DNA of 64,000 bases, taken from positions 186,001 to 250,000 of the forward strand of contig NZ_BDIR01000001.1 of the NCBI RefSeq assembly GCF_001895145.1. The letters run 5' to 3'. This DNA comes from Arcobacter sp. LA11 (GTDB taxonomy: Bacteria > Campylobacterota > Campylobacteria > Campylobacterales > Arcobacteraceae). Below are positions 43,219 to 52,228 of the stretch, piece after piece. The position numbers and the translations under genes were made by a program. Position 1 is the stretch's first letter. Every line of letters begins with the position of its first letter. Below the pieces are notes generated by a model that had not been told where the DNA came from, did no database searches, and was given only the letters and a program-made list of their open reading frames with translations.

Positions 43219-44685
43219 ATGGGACCAGAAACATTAGAAAGTTTACAAACAGAAGCTATTGAAGAGATACTTGAAGCTTATCCTGCAAAAGCTAAAAAAA
43301 ATAGAGCAAAACATTTAGGTGTTGATACACCAGAAGGTGTAAAAGGTTCTTGTGATACTACAAGATCAAATAAACAAACAGTACCAGGAGTAATGTCGCA
43401 AAGAGGTTGTGCTTATGCGGGTTCAAAAGGTGTTGTTTGGGGACCAATTAAAGATATGATTCATATTTCTCATGGACCTATTGGGTGTGGACAATATTCA
43501 AGAGGTGGTAGAAGAAATTATTATATTGGTACTACAGGTGTTGATACATTCGTAACAATGAATTTTTCAACTGATTTTAACGAAAAAGATATCGTATTTG
43601 GTGGAGATAAAAAACTAAAGAAAGCTTTAGAAGAAATTGATGATTTATTTCCACTAAATAATGGTGTATCTATTCAATCAGAGTGTCCAATTGGTTTAAT
43701 TGGAGATGATATACAAGCCGTTGCCAAAATGCATAAAAAAGAGACTGGACATCAAACTGTTGCAGTTTCATGTGAGGGTTTTAGAGGAGTTTCTCAATCA
43801 CTTGGTCATCACATCGCAAATGATATGATTCGAGATCATGTTATGCCAGATACTTCTCATAGAAAAGATTTTGAATCAACTCCTTATGATGTGGCAATTA
43901 TTGGTGATTATAACATTGGTGGAGATGCTTGGTCAACAAGAATTCTTCTTGAAGAGATGGGATTAAGAGTTATTGCTCAATGGTCTGGTGATGCAACTTA
44001 TAAAGAGCTAGCAATTGCACCAAAAGCAAAACTTAACTTACTTCACTGTTATAGATCTATGAATTATATTTCAAGACATATGGAACAAGAATTTGGTATT
44101 CCATGGTTAGAATACAATTTCTTTGGACCTTCTAAAACAACTGAAAGTTTAAGAAAAATTGCTTCATGTTTTGATGAAAAAATTCAAGAACAAACAGAAA
44201 AAGTTATTGCTAAATATACTGCAATGACAGATGCTGTAATTGCTAAATATAAACCAATGTTAGAGGGTAAAAAAGTTATGCTTTATGTTGGTGGATTAAG
44301 ACCAAGACATGTTATTGGAGCTTATGAAGATTTAGGAATGGAAGTAATAGGAACTGGTTATGAGTTTGGACATGGTGATGATTATAAAAGAACTAAAGAA
44401 GATTTAAAAAGATCTACTTTAATTTATGATGATGCTAATGAGTACGAATTAGAAGAGTTTGTAAAAAAACTTAGACCTGATTTAGTTGCTGCTGGTGTAA
44501 AAGAGAAATATGTATTCCAGAAAATGGGTCTGCCATTTAGACAGATGCACTCTTGGGATTATAGTGGGCCTTACCACGGTTATGATGCATTTGCAATTTT
44601 TGCAAAAGATATGGATTTAGCTATGAATTCTCCTGTATGGGATCATACTACTGCTCCATGGGAAAAAGAAGAGATAGGAGCGTAA
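43219..44685 (+). CDS. nifD: Nitrogenase MoFe protein alpha chain NifD
   Basis: A 488-aa protein. P-cluster ligands are C64 (RGCAYAG), C90 (IGCGQ) and C156 ([11 protein letters not shown]). FeMo-co ligands are C277 (LLHCYRS) and H444 ([10 protein letters not shown]). Q194 and H197 in GVSQSLGHH, and R361 (GGLRPRH) match substrate- and cofactor-contact residues. The end is 1 bp from nifK. All hallmark residues of a Mo nitrogenase are kept, and no vnfG/anfG is present. Confidence 0.97.
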   Translation: MGPETLESLQTEAIEEILEAYPAKAKKNRAKHLGVDTPEGVKGSCDTTRSNKQTVPGVMSQRGCAYAGSKGVVWGPIKDMIHISHGPIGCGQYSRGGRRNYYIGTTGVDTFVTMNFSTDFNEKDIVFGGDKKLKKALEEIDDLFPLNNGVSIQSECPIGLIGDDIQAVAKMHKKETGHQTVAVSCEGFRGVSQSLGHHIANDMIRDHVMPDTSHRKDFESTPYDVAIIGDYNIGGDAWSTRILLEEMGLRVIAQWSGDATYKELAIAPKAKLNLLHCYRSMNYISRHMEQEFGIPWLEYNFFGPSKTTESLRKIASCFDEKIQEQTEKVIAKYTAMTDAVIAKYKPMLEGKKVMLYVGGLRPRHVIGAYEDLGMEVIGTGYEFGHGDDYKRTKEDLKRSTLIYDDANEYELEEFVKKLRPDLVAAGVKEKYVFQKMGLPFRQMHSWDYSGPYHGYDAFAIFAKDMDLAMNSPVWDHTTAPWEKEEIGA

Positions 44686-44686
44686 T

Positions 44687-46234
44687 ATGCAAGATATAGA
44701 CAATATTGTAAACGGACAAAAACTATTTTTAAAACCTGAATATCAAGAAGTTTTAAAAAATAAAAAAGAGTTTGAAGGTAATGCTGGTTCAGTAAATCCT
44801 GAAAAAGTATCTGAAATTCAAAAATGGACTGAGTCTTGGGAATATAGAGAAAAGAACTTAGCAAGAGAAGCAATTACTGTTAACCCAGCTAAAGCATGTC
44901 AACCTTTAGGTGCTGTAATGGTTGGTCTTGGTTTTGAGAATACAATGCCTTATGTTCATGGTTCTCATGGTTGTGTTGCTTATTTTAGAACATATTTTAC
45001 TAGACACTTTAAAGAGCCAACTCCTTGTGTTTCAGATTCAATGAGTGAATCAGCAGCAGTTTTTGGTGGATTAGCAAATATGAAAGATGGTCTAAGAAAC
45101 TGTAATGCACTTTATAAACCTGATATGATTGCCGTATCAACTACATGTATGGCTGAGGTAATTGGAGATGATTTAAATGCATTTATTACAGGTGCAAGAG
45201 AGAATGCAGAAGGTGAATTAGATAATATCGAAATTCCTTATGCACATACCCCATCTTTTGTTGGTTCACATATTACAGGTTATGATAATATGATGAAATC
45301 AACTTTAGAGCAGTTAAATCCAACTAGAGCTGAAAGAGTTGTTGATGAGGAAAGAATTAATATTATCCCTGGATTTGAACCATACCTTGGATCTTTAAAA
45401 GAGATTAAAAATATTTCTAAAATGTTCTCTGACAAAATTGTAATGATTGGTGACCATGAAGAACAATGGGATACTGGTGCTGGTGAATATAAATTATATG
45501 CTGGTGGTACAAAAATTGAAGATGCGAAAACTGCAATTAACGCTAACGCAACTATCTCTTTACAAAAGTATTCTTCAATTGCAACAGCAAAAACAATTAA
45601 AAATAAATGGAAACAAACTTTTGAGACTTGTAATCCAATTGGCTTAAGTGGTACTGATGCTTTTGTTATGAAATTATCTGAATTAACAGGTAAAGAAGTA
45701 CCAGAAGAACTTAAAAATCAAAGAGCTAAGTTAGTTGATGCGATGCAAGATTCATATCCATATATGCATGGTAAGAAAATTGCAATCTGGGGAGATCCTG
45801 ACTTTTTATTAGGTTTAGTTTCTTTCTTAGTTGAAATGGGTTCTATTCCAACTCATATTGTTTGTCATAATGCTCCTAGAAAAGGTTGGCAAGCTGATAT
45901 GGAAGCTATCTTAGCTAAATCAAATAGAGCTGATGAGTGTAATATTTGGCCTAACAAAGATTTATGGGCATTAAGAAGTTTATTATTTACAGAACCAGTA
46001 GATTTTATGATTGGTAATGTTTATGGTAAAGAGCTTTATAGAGATACAAAAATTCCTCTAATTAGAATTGGATTCCCAATTTTTGATAGACATCACTTAC
46101 ATAGATACTCAATGAGTGGTTATGAAGGTGGAATTAATCTTTTAACTTGGATTACGAATGGTATTTTAGACCAATTAGATGAAGAGACTAAAGATATTGC
46201 TGAAACGGATTATTTCTTCGATTCAGTAAGATAA
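44687..46234 (+). CDS. nifK: Nitrogenase MoFe protein beta chain NifK
   Basis: A 515-aa protein. P-cluster ligands are C71 (KACQPLG), C96 (HGCVAYF) and C154 (STTCMAEVIGDD). The length matches proteobacterial NifK (about 520), including the N-terminal extension. The start overlaps nothing and lies 1 bp after nifD. A hairpin with a U-rich tail follows the stop. Confidence 0.97.
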   Translation: MQDIDNIVNGQKLFLKPEYQEVLKNKKEFEGNAGSVNPEKVSEIQKWTESWEYREKNLAREAITVNPAKACQPLGAVMVGLGFENTMPYVHGSHGCVAYFRTYFTRHFKEPTPCVSDSMSESAAVFGGLANMKDGLRNCNALYKPDMIAVSTTCMAEVIGDDLNAFITGARENAEGELDNIEIPYAHTPSFVGSHITGYDNMMKSTLEQLNPTRAERVVDEERINIIPGFEPYLGSLKEIKNISKMFSDKIVMIGDHEEQWDTGAGEYKLYAGGTKIEDAKTAINANATISLQKYSSIATAKTIKNKWKQTFETCNPIGLSGTDAFVMKLSELTGKEVPEELKNQRAKLVDAMQDSYPYMHGKKIAIWGDPDFLLGLVSFLVEMGSIPTHIVCHNAPRKGWQADMEAILAKSNRADECNIWPNKDLWALRSLLFTEPVDFMIGNVYGKELYRDTKIPLIRIGFPIFDRHHLHRYSMSGYEGGINLLTWITNGILDQLDEETKDIAETDYFFDSVR

Positions 46235-46241
46235 TATAAAT

Positions 46242-46268
46242 ACTAGAGGGCTATCCTCTAGTTTTATA
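46242..46268 (+). terminator. Terminator after nifK
   Basis: ACTAGAGG (46242-46249) pairs perfectly with CCTCTAGT (46255-46262) and is followed by TTTATATT. It probably ends the nifHDK transcript or attenuates read-through to the Mop gene. Confidence 0.75.
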
Positions 46269-46287
46269 TTTGATTACATTACTTCTT

Positions 46288-46689
46288 ATGAACAAGATAA
46301 AAGCTACAATCTTAAATATACAAAACATAGATAATCTTAATATAGTAGAGTTTGATTTTAACTCAATAAAATTAAAAATGATGAGTTTGGAATTAAAAGA
46401 AGGAATAACTATAGGTAAAAAAGTTATTCTTACTGTAAAACCTTCACATATTTCTTTAGCAAAAAATCTTGAGGGGAATTTAACTATCTCAAATAAAATT
46501 GATGCAACTATAGAAGAGATAATAGATGGAGAACTTTTATCCTTATATAAAATTGCTACTCATGATACTATATTAGAAAGTATATTTACATATTCTTGCT
46601 CAAAAGAAATGAGTTTAAAAAAAGGTGAAGAAATAACTTTATTAATAAAAGCTAGTGATCTTTCAATATTAGAAATACTAGATGATTGA
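46288..46689 (+). CDS. Molybdopterin/molybdate-binding (Mop/TOBE) protein
   Basis: A 133-aa protein with two TOBE-like halves: NKIKATILNIQNIDNLNIVE at the start, VKPSHISLAKN near 54-64, then NKIDATIEEIIDGELLS near 70-87 and LLIKASDLSILEI near the end. Such molbindins store or sense molybdate. It follows nifK by 53 bp and fits Mo supply for FeMo-co. The ATG at 46288 lacks a strong ribosome site; a TTG at 46270 is an alternative. Confidence 0.75.
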   Translation: MNKIKATILNIQNIDNLNIVEFDFNSIKLKMMSLELKEGITIGKKVILTVKPSHISLAKNLEGNLTISNKIDATIEEIIDGELLSLYKIATHDTILESIFTYSCSKEMSLKKGEEITLLIKASDLSILEILDD

Positions 46690-46772
46690 AATACTAAAAA
46701 CAATAGAAGTTGACCCTTCCATTTTATCTTTTAAACTAGTAGGAAACACTACTTTAATTCATCAAAATTAAG

Positions 46773-46786
46773 GGAATAGATTTTGC
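46773..46786 (+). promoter_or_regulatory. Sigma-54 promoter before a 31-aa membrane protein gene
   Basis: GGAATAGATTTTGC has GG-N10-GC spacing and a TTTTGCAT -12. Start near 46798, 20 bp before the small ORF at 46818. Confidence 0.7.
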
Positions 46787-46817
46787 ATTACTATTTTAAT
46801 AAATTTTAGGAGCTAAT

Positions 46818-46913
46818 ATGTTATTTCTAGAACACTTGATATTACCATTCGTACTTATTACTTATACTGCTGGAGTAGTACTCTATGCAAATTACAAATA
46901 TAAAAAACAATAA
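46818..46913 (+). CDS. 31-aa single-span membrane protein
   Basis: A tiny gene with AGGAG at a 5-nt spacing before ATG 46818 and its own sigma-54 promoter. The peptide has a hydrophobic stretch LILPFVLITYTAGVVLYA (residues 7-24) and a basic tail YKYKKQ, as in small inner-membrane proteins. Function unknown; the promoter ties it to N2-fixing conditions. Confidence 0.6.
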   Translation: MLFLEHLILPFVLITYTAGVVLYANYKYKKQ

Positions 46914-46923
46914 AATTTAATAC

Positions 46924-46937
46924 GGAACACTTTTTGC
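46924..46937 (+). promoter_or_regulatory. Sigma-54 promoter of the aldo/keto reductase operon
   Basis: GGAACACTTTTTGC, exact spacing, identical to the nifN and nifV cores. The predicted start is near 46949. The gene at 47045 is first in this transcript. Confidence 0.88.
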
Positions 46938-47044
46938 ATATACATTTTTAACCTTTTTGTAAATTAGTTTAAAAGAGCAAGAATGTACCACCTTCTTTGC
47001 TCTTTATTTTTTATAGAAGAATATACAAAGGAGTAATATTTTAT

Positions 47045-48157
47045 ATGCATTTAGCAACATCTAAATCAACTCACAATTTTGCAAAAAAATTCTCACATTA
47101 TAAAGATTTTTATATAAAACATAATAATTTAGTATTTTCAAAACTAGGACTTGGAACATTTAATAAAGAACCTTACAAAGAGGAAAATTACGTTTTTCAT
47201 TACATTGAAGGTGTAAAACAAGCTATTAGAAGTGGAATTAACCTAATAGATACCGCAAGTAATTATAGATATGGACAGAGTGAAAAAGAGATTGGAATGG
47301 CATTAAAAGAGTTATTTGAAGCAAAGGAAGTAGATAGAGAAGAACTAATTATTTGTTCAAAGGGTGGGTTTATTCAACTTGATTATCCTTTTCCTAAAAA
47401 TCCATATCTCTGGATAGAAGAGAATATTTTAGATACAAAACTTGCAAGACAAGATGATATAGAACTTGATCAACATTGTATGACACCAGATTTTTTAGAG
47501 TGGTCTTGTCTTAAATCCTTGGAAAATATGAATATAAAAGCCTTAGATATTTACTTTTTACATAATCCAGAAATGCAACTAATGAAACTTGGATATACAA
47601 AATTTCTAAAAAAAATAGAATCTATTTTCAAAAGATTTGAAAAAATGGTTGAAAAAGGAATGATTAAATATTATGGAATTGCAACTTGGAATGGCTTTAC
47701 AAATGAAAAAAACTCACAAGAATATATAAACTTAGAAGATCTAGTAGAAATAGCCAAAAAAGTAGGTGGGAAAAACCATAAATTTAAGTTTATACAAACA
47801 CCATTTAATATCGCTAAAACATCTATCTATACTATGCCAACACAAAGTGTAAAAGGTGAAGAGTGTACACTTTTACAAGCAACACATAGATTAGAAATTG
47901 GTGTAATATCAAGTTCATCACTTCTTCAAATGAATCTTTTTAAGAAGTCATTTAATCCTGAAGTAGGATATCTTCTTGACTCACAAATGATTTTAAAAAA
48001 TGATATTCAATTAGCTTTACATTTTGTTCGTTCAACACCTGGAATTATTAGTGCACTTTTTGCATCAAAAGTTCCAGTACATATAAAAGAGAATTTAGAG
48101 ATTAGTAAAATAAAATCAACCCCTAGAACAAAATATGATTTAATGTATAGAGTATAA
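47045..48157 (+). CDS. Aldo/keto reductase, nif-coregulated
   Basis: A 370-aa protein. Family marks are LGLGTFNKE near 36-44, DTASNYRYGQSE near 73-84 (catalytic Asp/Tyr region), SKGG near 109 and KYYGIATWNGF near 207. Aldo/keto reductases use NAD(P)H. The N-terminal start at ATG 47045 has AAGGAG about 11 bases upstream; the longer frame from TTG 46997 lacks support. It is 3 bp before the flavoprotein gene and driven by a nif-type promoter, so it may belong to a redox or NAD pathway for nitrogenase. Confidence 0.8.
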   Translation: MHLATSKSTHNFAKKFSHYKDFYIKHNNLVFSKLGLGTFNKEPYKEENYVFHYIEGVKQAIRSGINLIDTASNYRYGQSEKEIGMALKELFEAKEVDREELIICSKGGFIQLDYPFPKNPYLWIEENILDTKLARQDDIELDQHCMTPDFLEWSCLKSLENMNIKALDIYFLHNPEMQLMKLGYTKFLKKIESIFKRFEKMVEKGMIKYYGIATWNGFTNEKNSQEYINLEDLVEIAKKVGGKNHKFKFIQTPFNIAKTSIYTMPTQSVKGEECTLLQATHRLEIGVISSSSLLQMNLFKKSFNPEVGYLLDSQMILKNDIQLALHFVRSTPGIISALFASKVPVHIKENLEISKIKSTPRTKYDLMYRV

Positions 48158-48160
48158 AAT

Positions 48161-49807
48161 ATGATATATGATGTAATAGTTGTTGGGGGTGGTATAGCAG
48201 GACTTATGGCTGCAATTGAAGCAAAAACGCAAACAAATAAAGTGGCTCTAATCACAAAAGGAAATATTTTTAAGTCAAACTCTGCAATGGCTAGTGGAGG
48301 AATAAATGCTGTACTTGATTCTGAAGATAAAGAAGGAATTCAAGCCCATATCCAAGATACTTTTAAATCATCAAAAGGTTTAGGAAATATTAAAACTATC
48401 ACTTACATGTGCAAACAAGCTTCAGATGTAATTTCTAAACTTGTCTCTTATGGTGTACCCTTTCAAAGAAATGAATCAGGAAATATTGCACAAAGATCAT
48501 TTGGAGGTTCAGGAATAAATAGAACTTGTTATATAGAAGATAAAACAGGTTCTGCTATTACTCAAGCTCTTATAAAAAAAGCAAAAGAGTTAGGAATAAA
48601 ATTTCTAGTAAATACTTACGTTTTAAACCTTGCAATTCATGAAAAAAAGATAGCAGGAGTTATTTCTCTTAGAAGAATTGATTCAACTATTTTAGTCTAT
48701 CAAGGAAAATCTGTTGTTCTTGCAGGAGGAGGATATGCTGGTATTTATAGAGGAAATTCTACAAATGCTCAAGATTACACTGGAGACTTATTAGCTGTTT
48801 GTTTACGAGCAGGATTAACATTGAAAGATATGGAGTTTCTGCAATTTCATCCAACGGGTATTTCAAAGACTAACTATCTAGTAACAGAAGCTGCTAGAGG
48901 GGAAGGAGGATACTTAATTAATAGCAATAGAGAAAGATTTGTAAACGAATTAGATACACGAGATAAAATTGCAAAAGCTATTTTAGAACAACAAAATTTA
49001 GGACAAGAAGTCTTTATTGATTTAAGACATTTAAGCTTAGAGACTATACAAAAAAAATTACCTTCTTTATACTCTGTTGCTTTGAACCAAATAGGTATTG
49101 ATATAAGTAGTGAACTTTTAAAGATAAAACCAGTTGCCCATTATAGTATGGGTGGAGTACATACGGATATGACACAAAGTGAAATAAAAGGTCTTTTTAT
49201 TTGTGGAGAAATGGCTGCAAATGAAGTGCATGGAGGAAATAGACTAGGAGGAAATTCTTTACTTGAAGCTACTGTTTTTGGAGAACTTGCAGGTCAAAAG
49301 GCATTAGAGTATTCAAAAAATAAGACACATGAGCAAATAGATTATAATCTTGTAATAAATGATATTACGAATATTGACAAAATATTTACAGGAGAAACAA
49401 GTAAGAATTTTAATGCAATTAGAATCTCTTTAGGAAATGCCATGTTTAAAGATGTAGGGATTATAAGAACCAAAGATAGTTTAATAAGAGCTTTTGATTA
49501 TATTAAATATCTTAGAAATCAATCTTACTCACTTCATTGTATAAATAAAGAGAAAAAGAATAATGTTGAACTCATATCAATTTTAGAACTAAGAAATGCC
49601 CTTGAAGTATCAGAAGCTATTATTTTAGCAGCAAAAAAAAGAAAAGAGAGTAGAGGTGCACATCATAGAGAAGATTATCCTCAAACCAAGAAAGAGTATT
49701 CAAAACATATTTTAGTTAGAGAGTTTCAAAAAGGCTTTTTCAAATTAGAATTTGAAGAAAATGATTTTCTTACAAGACTACGGAATTTAATTATAAATAG
49801 GATGTGA
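48161..49807 (+). CDS. FAD-dependent NadB/SdhA-family flavoprotein
   Basis: A 548-aa protein. Residues 1-35 hold the FAD Rossmann loop GGGIAGL. FQRNESGNIAQRSFGGSGINR, the HPTG segment near 229, and VHGGNRLGGNSLLEATVFGE near 365-384 are typical of fumarate reductase/L-aspartate oxidase flavoproteins. No iron-sulfur or membrane subunit follows, which favours a soluble oxidase such as NadB or a fumarate-reductase-like enzyme. It is coupled to the aldo/keto reductase gene and precedes nifT. Confidence 0.75.
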   Translation: MIYDVIVVGGGIAGLMAAIEAKTQTNKVALITKGNIFKSNSAMASGGINAVLDSEDKEGIQAHIQDTFKSSKGLGNIKTITYMCKQASDVISKLVSYGVPFQRNESGNIAQRSFGGSGINRTCYIEDKTGSAITQALIKKAKELGIKFLVNTYVLNLAIHEKKIAGVISLRRIDSTILVYQGKSVVLAGGGYAGIYRGNSTNAQDYTGDLLAVCLRAGLTLKDMEFLQFHPTGISKTNYLVTEAARGEGGYLINSNRERFVNELDTRDKIAKAILEQQNLGQEVFIDLRHLSLETIQKKLPSLYSVALNQIGIDISSELLKIKPVAHYSMGGVHTDMTQSEIKGLFICGEMAANEVHGGNRLGGNSLLEATVFGELAGQKALEYSKNKTHEQIDYNLVINDITNIDKIFTGETSKNFNAIRISLGNAMFKDVGIIRTKDSLIRAFDYIKYLRNQSYSLHCINKEKKNNVELISILELRNALEVSEAIILAAKKRKESRGAHHREDYPQTKKEYSKHILVREFQKGFFKLEFEENDFLTRLRNLIINRM

Positions 49808-49870
49808 TCTTAGTTTAAAGGGGACAATATAAATAGTCTCTTTTAAAATGAAATTTAAAAAGGAGAAGAT

Positions 49871-50080
49871 ATGGCAAAAGTAATGTTAAGAGAGAGTGAA
49901 GGTATCGTATATTTTTATTTTGCAAAAAAAGATATGGAAGAAACTATAGAATCATTAGAATTTGATTCAGAAGAGATGTGGGGAGGAAATACTAAGTTAT
50001 CAAATGGGGAAACTTGGTGGATTAAACCAGGTGTTAAAAAGCTTCCAAAAGAAGAAGTTTGTAAAAAAATTGCTGAATAA
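49871..50080 (+). CDS. nifT: NifT/FixU family protein
   Basis: A 69-aa protein. MAKVMLRESEGIVYFYFAKK, then EMWGGNTKLSNGETWWIKPG and LPKEEV match NifT/FixU, a small protein of nif/fix operons with no settled role. AAGGAG lies before the start. A strong terminator follows. Confidence 0.85.
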   Translation: MAKVMLRESEGIVYFYFAKKDMEETIESLEFDSEEMWGGNTKLSNGETWWIKPGVKKLPKEEVCKKIAE

Positions 50081-50090
50081 TTATTCATAT

Positions 50091-50137
50091 GGGTATTTTA
50101 TGAACATATTTTTGTTCATAAGATACCCTATTTTTTT
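50091..50137 (+). terminator. Terminator after nifT
   Basis: A 15-bp stem GGGTATTTTATGAAC/GTTCATAAGATACCC with one G-U pair and a T run at 50131-50137. It ends the operon from 46924 and insulates nifA. Confidence 0.9.
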
Positions 50138-50178
50138 CTATAATTATACTAATTACAATATACTAAAGGACAAAAAAT

Positions 50179-51726
50179 ATGGCATTAATGGATAAGTCAG
50201 CATGTGCAGATTGTCTCACACTAAAAGAATTAACTACACTTTATGATATTGCATCGGTAATATCTAATCATTATGATTTAGAAACTTCGTTAGAGAAATC
50301 AATGAAAATTTTAAAAAATACACTAAATCTTACAAACTGTACTATTCACTTACTTGAAGAAGAAAAATTAGAAGTATTTGCATCAATAGAATTATCATCT
50401 ATTCAAAAAAAGCTTGCAACATACAAATTAGGTGAAGGTGTTACAGGAGTAGCAGCCCAATCAAAAGAACCAGTAGTAGTTGAAAATATCCATAATGATT
50501 CTCTATTTTTAAATAAATCAGGGAAAAGAGATTTTAATAATATGTCATATGTAGCAGTACCTTTAATGATAGAAGACCAAACAATAGGTGTTTTAGGGGC
50601 AACTTTAACTAAGACAACAGAGATTGGATTTGAAGATTGTGTAAGAATTCTAACTATTGTATCATCGATTTTTGCACACTCTATTTATTCATTTCAATTA
50701 AATAACAATGAAAAAGAGAGACTAAAAGAGTTAAAACTTTATTACAAAATGGAATGGGATGCAAAGGTTCACAATTTTGGTGACATAATTGGAGATAGTC
50801 CAAAAATGCAACAAGTTTTCCAAGTAATTCAAAGAATTGCACAGTCTGATGTGACTGTTCTTGTCCGTGGAGAGACAGGAACAGGAAAAGAACTAGTAGC
50901 TGCTGCAATCCATAAAAGAAGTAAAAGAAAAGAGGAACCTTTTATTAAATTAAACTGTGCTGCAATTACAGATACACTACTTGAAAGTGAACTTTTTGGA
51001 CATGAAAAAGGTGCTTTTACTGATGCTAGAGAGACTAGAAAAGGTCGTTTTGAACTTGCAGATGGAGGAACACTTTTTTTAGATGAGATTGGGGATATCT
51101 CTGCTTCTGCACAAGTTAAACTTTTAAGAGTTCTTCAAGAAAGAGAATTTGAAAGAGTTGGAGGAAGTAAAACCATAAAAGTAAATGTAAGGTTAGTTGC
51201 TGCAACAAATAGAAATCTTGAACAAATGGTTAAAGAGGGAGAGTTTAGAGAAGATTTATATTACAGATTAAATGTAATTCCCATTGATTTACCGCCATTA
51301 AGAGAAAGAGGAGATGATATTAGACAATTAGTTGAGTTTTTCCTAGAAAAGTCAATAAAGAATCATAAAAAGGTAGTTAAAATTACAGAAGAAGCAATGG
51401 AAATTTTATCAAGTTATCCTTGGCCTGGAAATGTAAGAGAACTAGAAAATACTCTTGAAAGAATTGTTCTTATGGGTAGTGAAGATGGTATTACAAAAAT
51501 GGACATGCTTTTACTACTCCCCGCTCTTAATGATGACAAGTTGAAAAAAGAATACAAAGCTATACCTATGGAAAACAAGACCTTAGAAGAAATTGAACAA
51601 GAAGCTATTGAAACTGCTTTAGCAAACAATAACTTTAACCAATCACATGCAGCAATAGAACTAGGAATTTCATTAAGACAAATCAGTTACAAAATCAAGA
51701 AATATGGAATTACAAATGAAATATAA
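50179..51726 (+). CDS. nifA: Nitrogen fixation activator NifA
   Basis: A 515-aa sigma-54 enhancer-binding protein. Residues 15-165 are a GAF domain, 195-425 the AAA+ domain with Walker A GETGTGKE and FLDEIGD, and 475-512 a Fis-type HTH. The GAFTGA loop that touches sigma-54 reads GAFTDA. No cysteine-rich linker of the O2-sensitive rhizobial type is present; an N-terminal CxxC (CADC) is. No sigma-54 promoter was found upstream. Three overlapping genes follow. Confidence 0.92.
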   Translation: MALMDKSACADCLTLKELTTLYDIASVISNHYDLETSLEKSMKILKNTLNLTNCTIHLLEEEKLEVFASIELSSIQKKLATYKLGEGVTGVAAQSKEPVVVENIHNDSLFLNKSGKRDFNNMSYVAVPLMIEDQTIGVLGATLTKTTEIGFEDCVRILTIVSSIFAHSIYSFQLNNNEKERLKELKLYYKMEWDAKVHNFGDIIGDSPKMQQVFQVIQRIAQSDVTVLVRGETGTGKELVAAAIHKRSKRKEEPFIKLNCAAITDTLLESELFGHEKGAFTDARETRKGRFELADGGTLFLDEIGDISASAQVKLLRVLQEREFERVGGSKTIKVNVRLVAATNRNLEQMVKEGEFREDLYYRLNVIPIDLPPLRERGDDIRQLVEFFLEKSIKNHKKVVKITEEAMEILSSYPWPGNVRELENTLERIVLMGSEDGITKMDMLLLLPALNDDKLKKEYKAIPMENKTLEEIEQEAIETALANNNFNQSHAAIELGISLRQISYKIKKYGITNEI

Positions 51727-52228
51727 AAATGAAGAGTTTGAACTAACAGAAGAATTTATAGATATAGGTTATATGGCAGAAGAAATTGAAGCTATTGATA
51801 TAGAAGATAAAGAGATTTTAATCAAAAAAGCAAGTGAAAATAGAATGATTCAAATCTTTTTGTCTTTTCCAAGTTTTGAAGAGTTTAAAGATGAAATTAT
51901 TGCATTTGATGAGTTTATGAATGATGCAAAAGTTGAAATTTTTACATATCTTCTTTTTAATGAAAAATTTGAAATTGCGCATAAATTTAAAAAAGTTGTT
52001 CCTGTTTTTGATGTAAACCAAGACTATGCAAATATGTATGGAACGAAAATTGTAAGTGGAACGTTAGAAAACAAATTAACAAAAGCTTTATTTATCATTG
52101 GAAAAGATGGAGCTATTTATCATATTGATATGCCTGATGATTTAGAAAATCCTTTTGATATGGAAAGAGTAAGGGTTGAACTAAATAAGGTTTATCAATC
52201 ATATACAGGAGTAGGTTGCCATGGATAA
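51716..52228 (+). CDS. Tpx-fold protein without peroxidatic cysteine (copy 3)
   Basis: A 170-aa paralogue of the 35258-35779 protein. YKNEEFELTEEFID, the strand IQIFLSFPSFEEFKDE and KALFIIGKDGAIYHIDMP align with the Tpx frame. The catalytic loop PSFEEFKDE has no Cys; the only Cys is in the last five residues (GCHG). ATG 51716 is preferred to 51704. It overlaps nifA by 11 bp and the SIR2-like gene by 8 bp. Confidence 0.68.
   Translation: MKYKNEEFELTEEFIDIGYMAEEIEAIDIEDKEILIKKASENRMIQIFLSFPSFEEFKDEIIAFDEFMNDAKVEIFTYLLFNEKFEIAHKFKKVVPVFDVNQDYANMYGTKIVSGTLENKLTKALFIIGKDGAIYHIDMPDDLENPFDMERVRVELNKVYQSYTGVGCHG

Noticed and set aside
46682-46771. 29-codon frame overlapping the end of the Mop gene
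   Set aside because: ATGATT overlaps the stop, but there is no ribosome site or recognisable sequence.
49818-49850. Third copy of the nif RNA element before nifT
   Set aside because: A GGGGAC/GTCTCT hairpin exists but hairpins A and B are missing and spacing differs.
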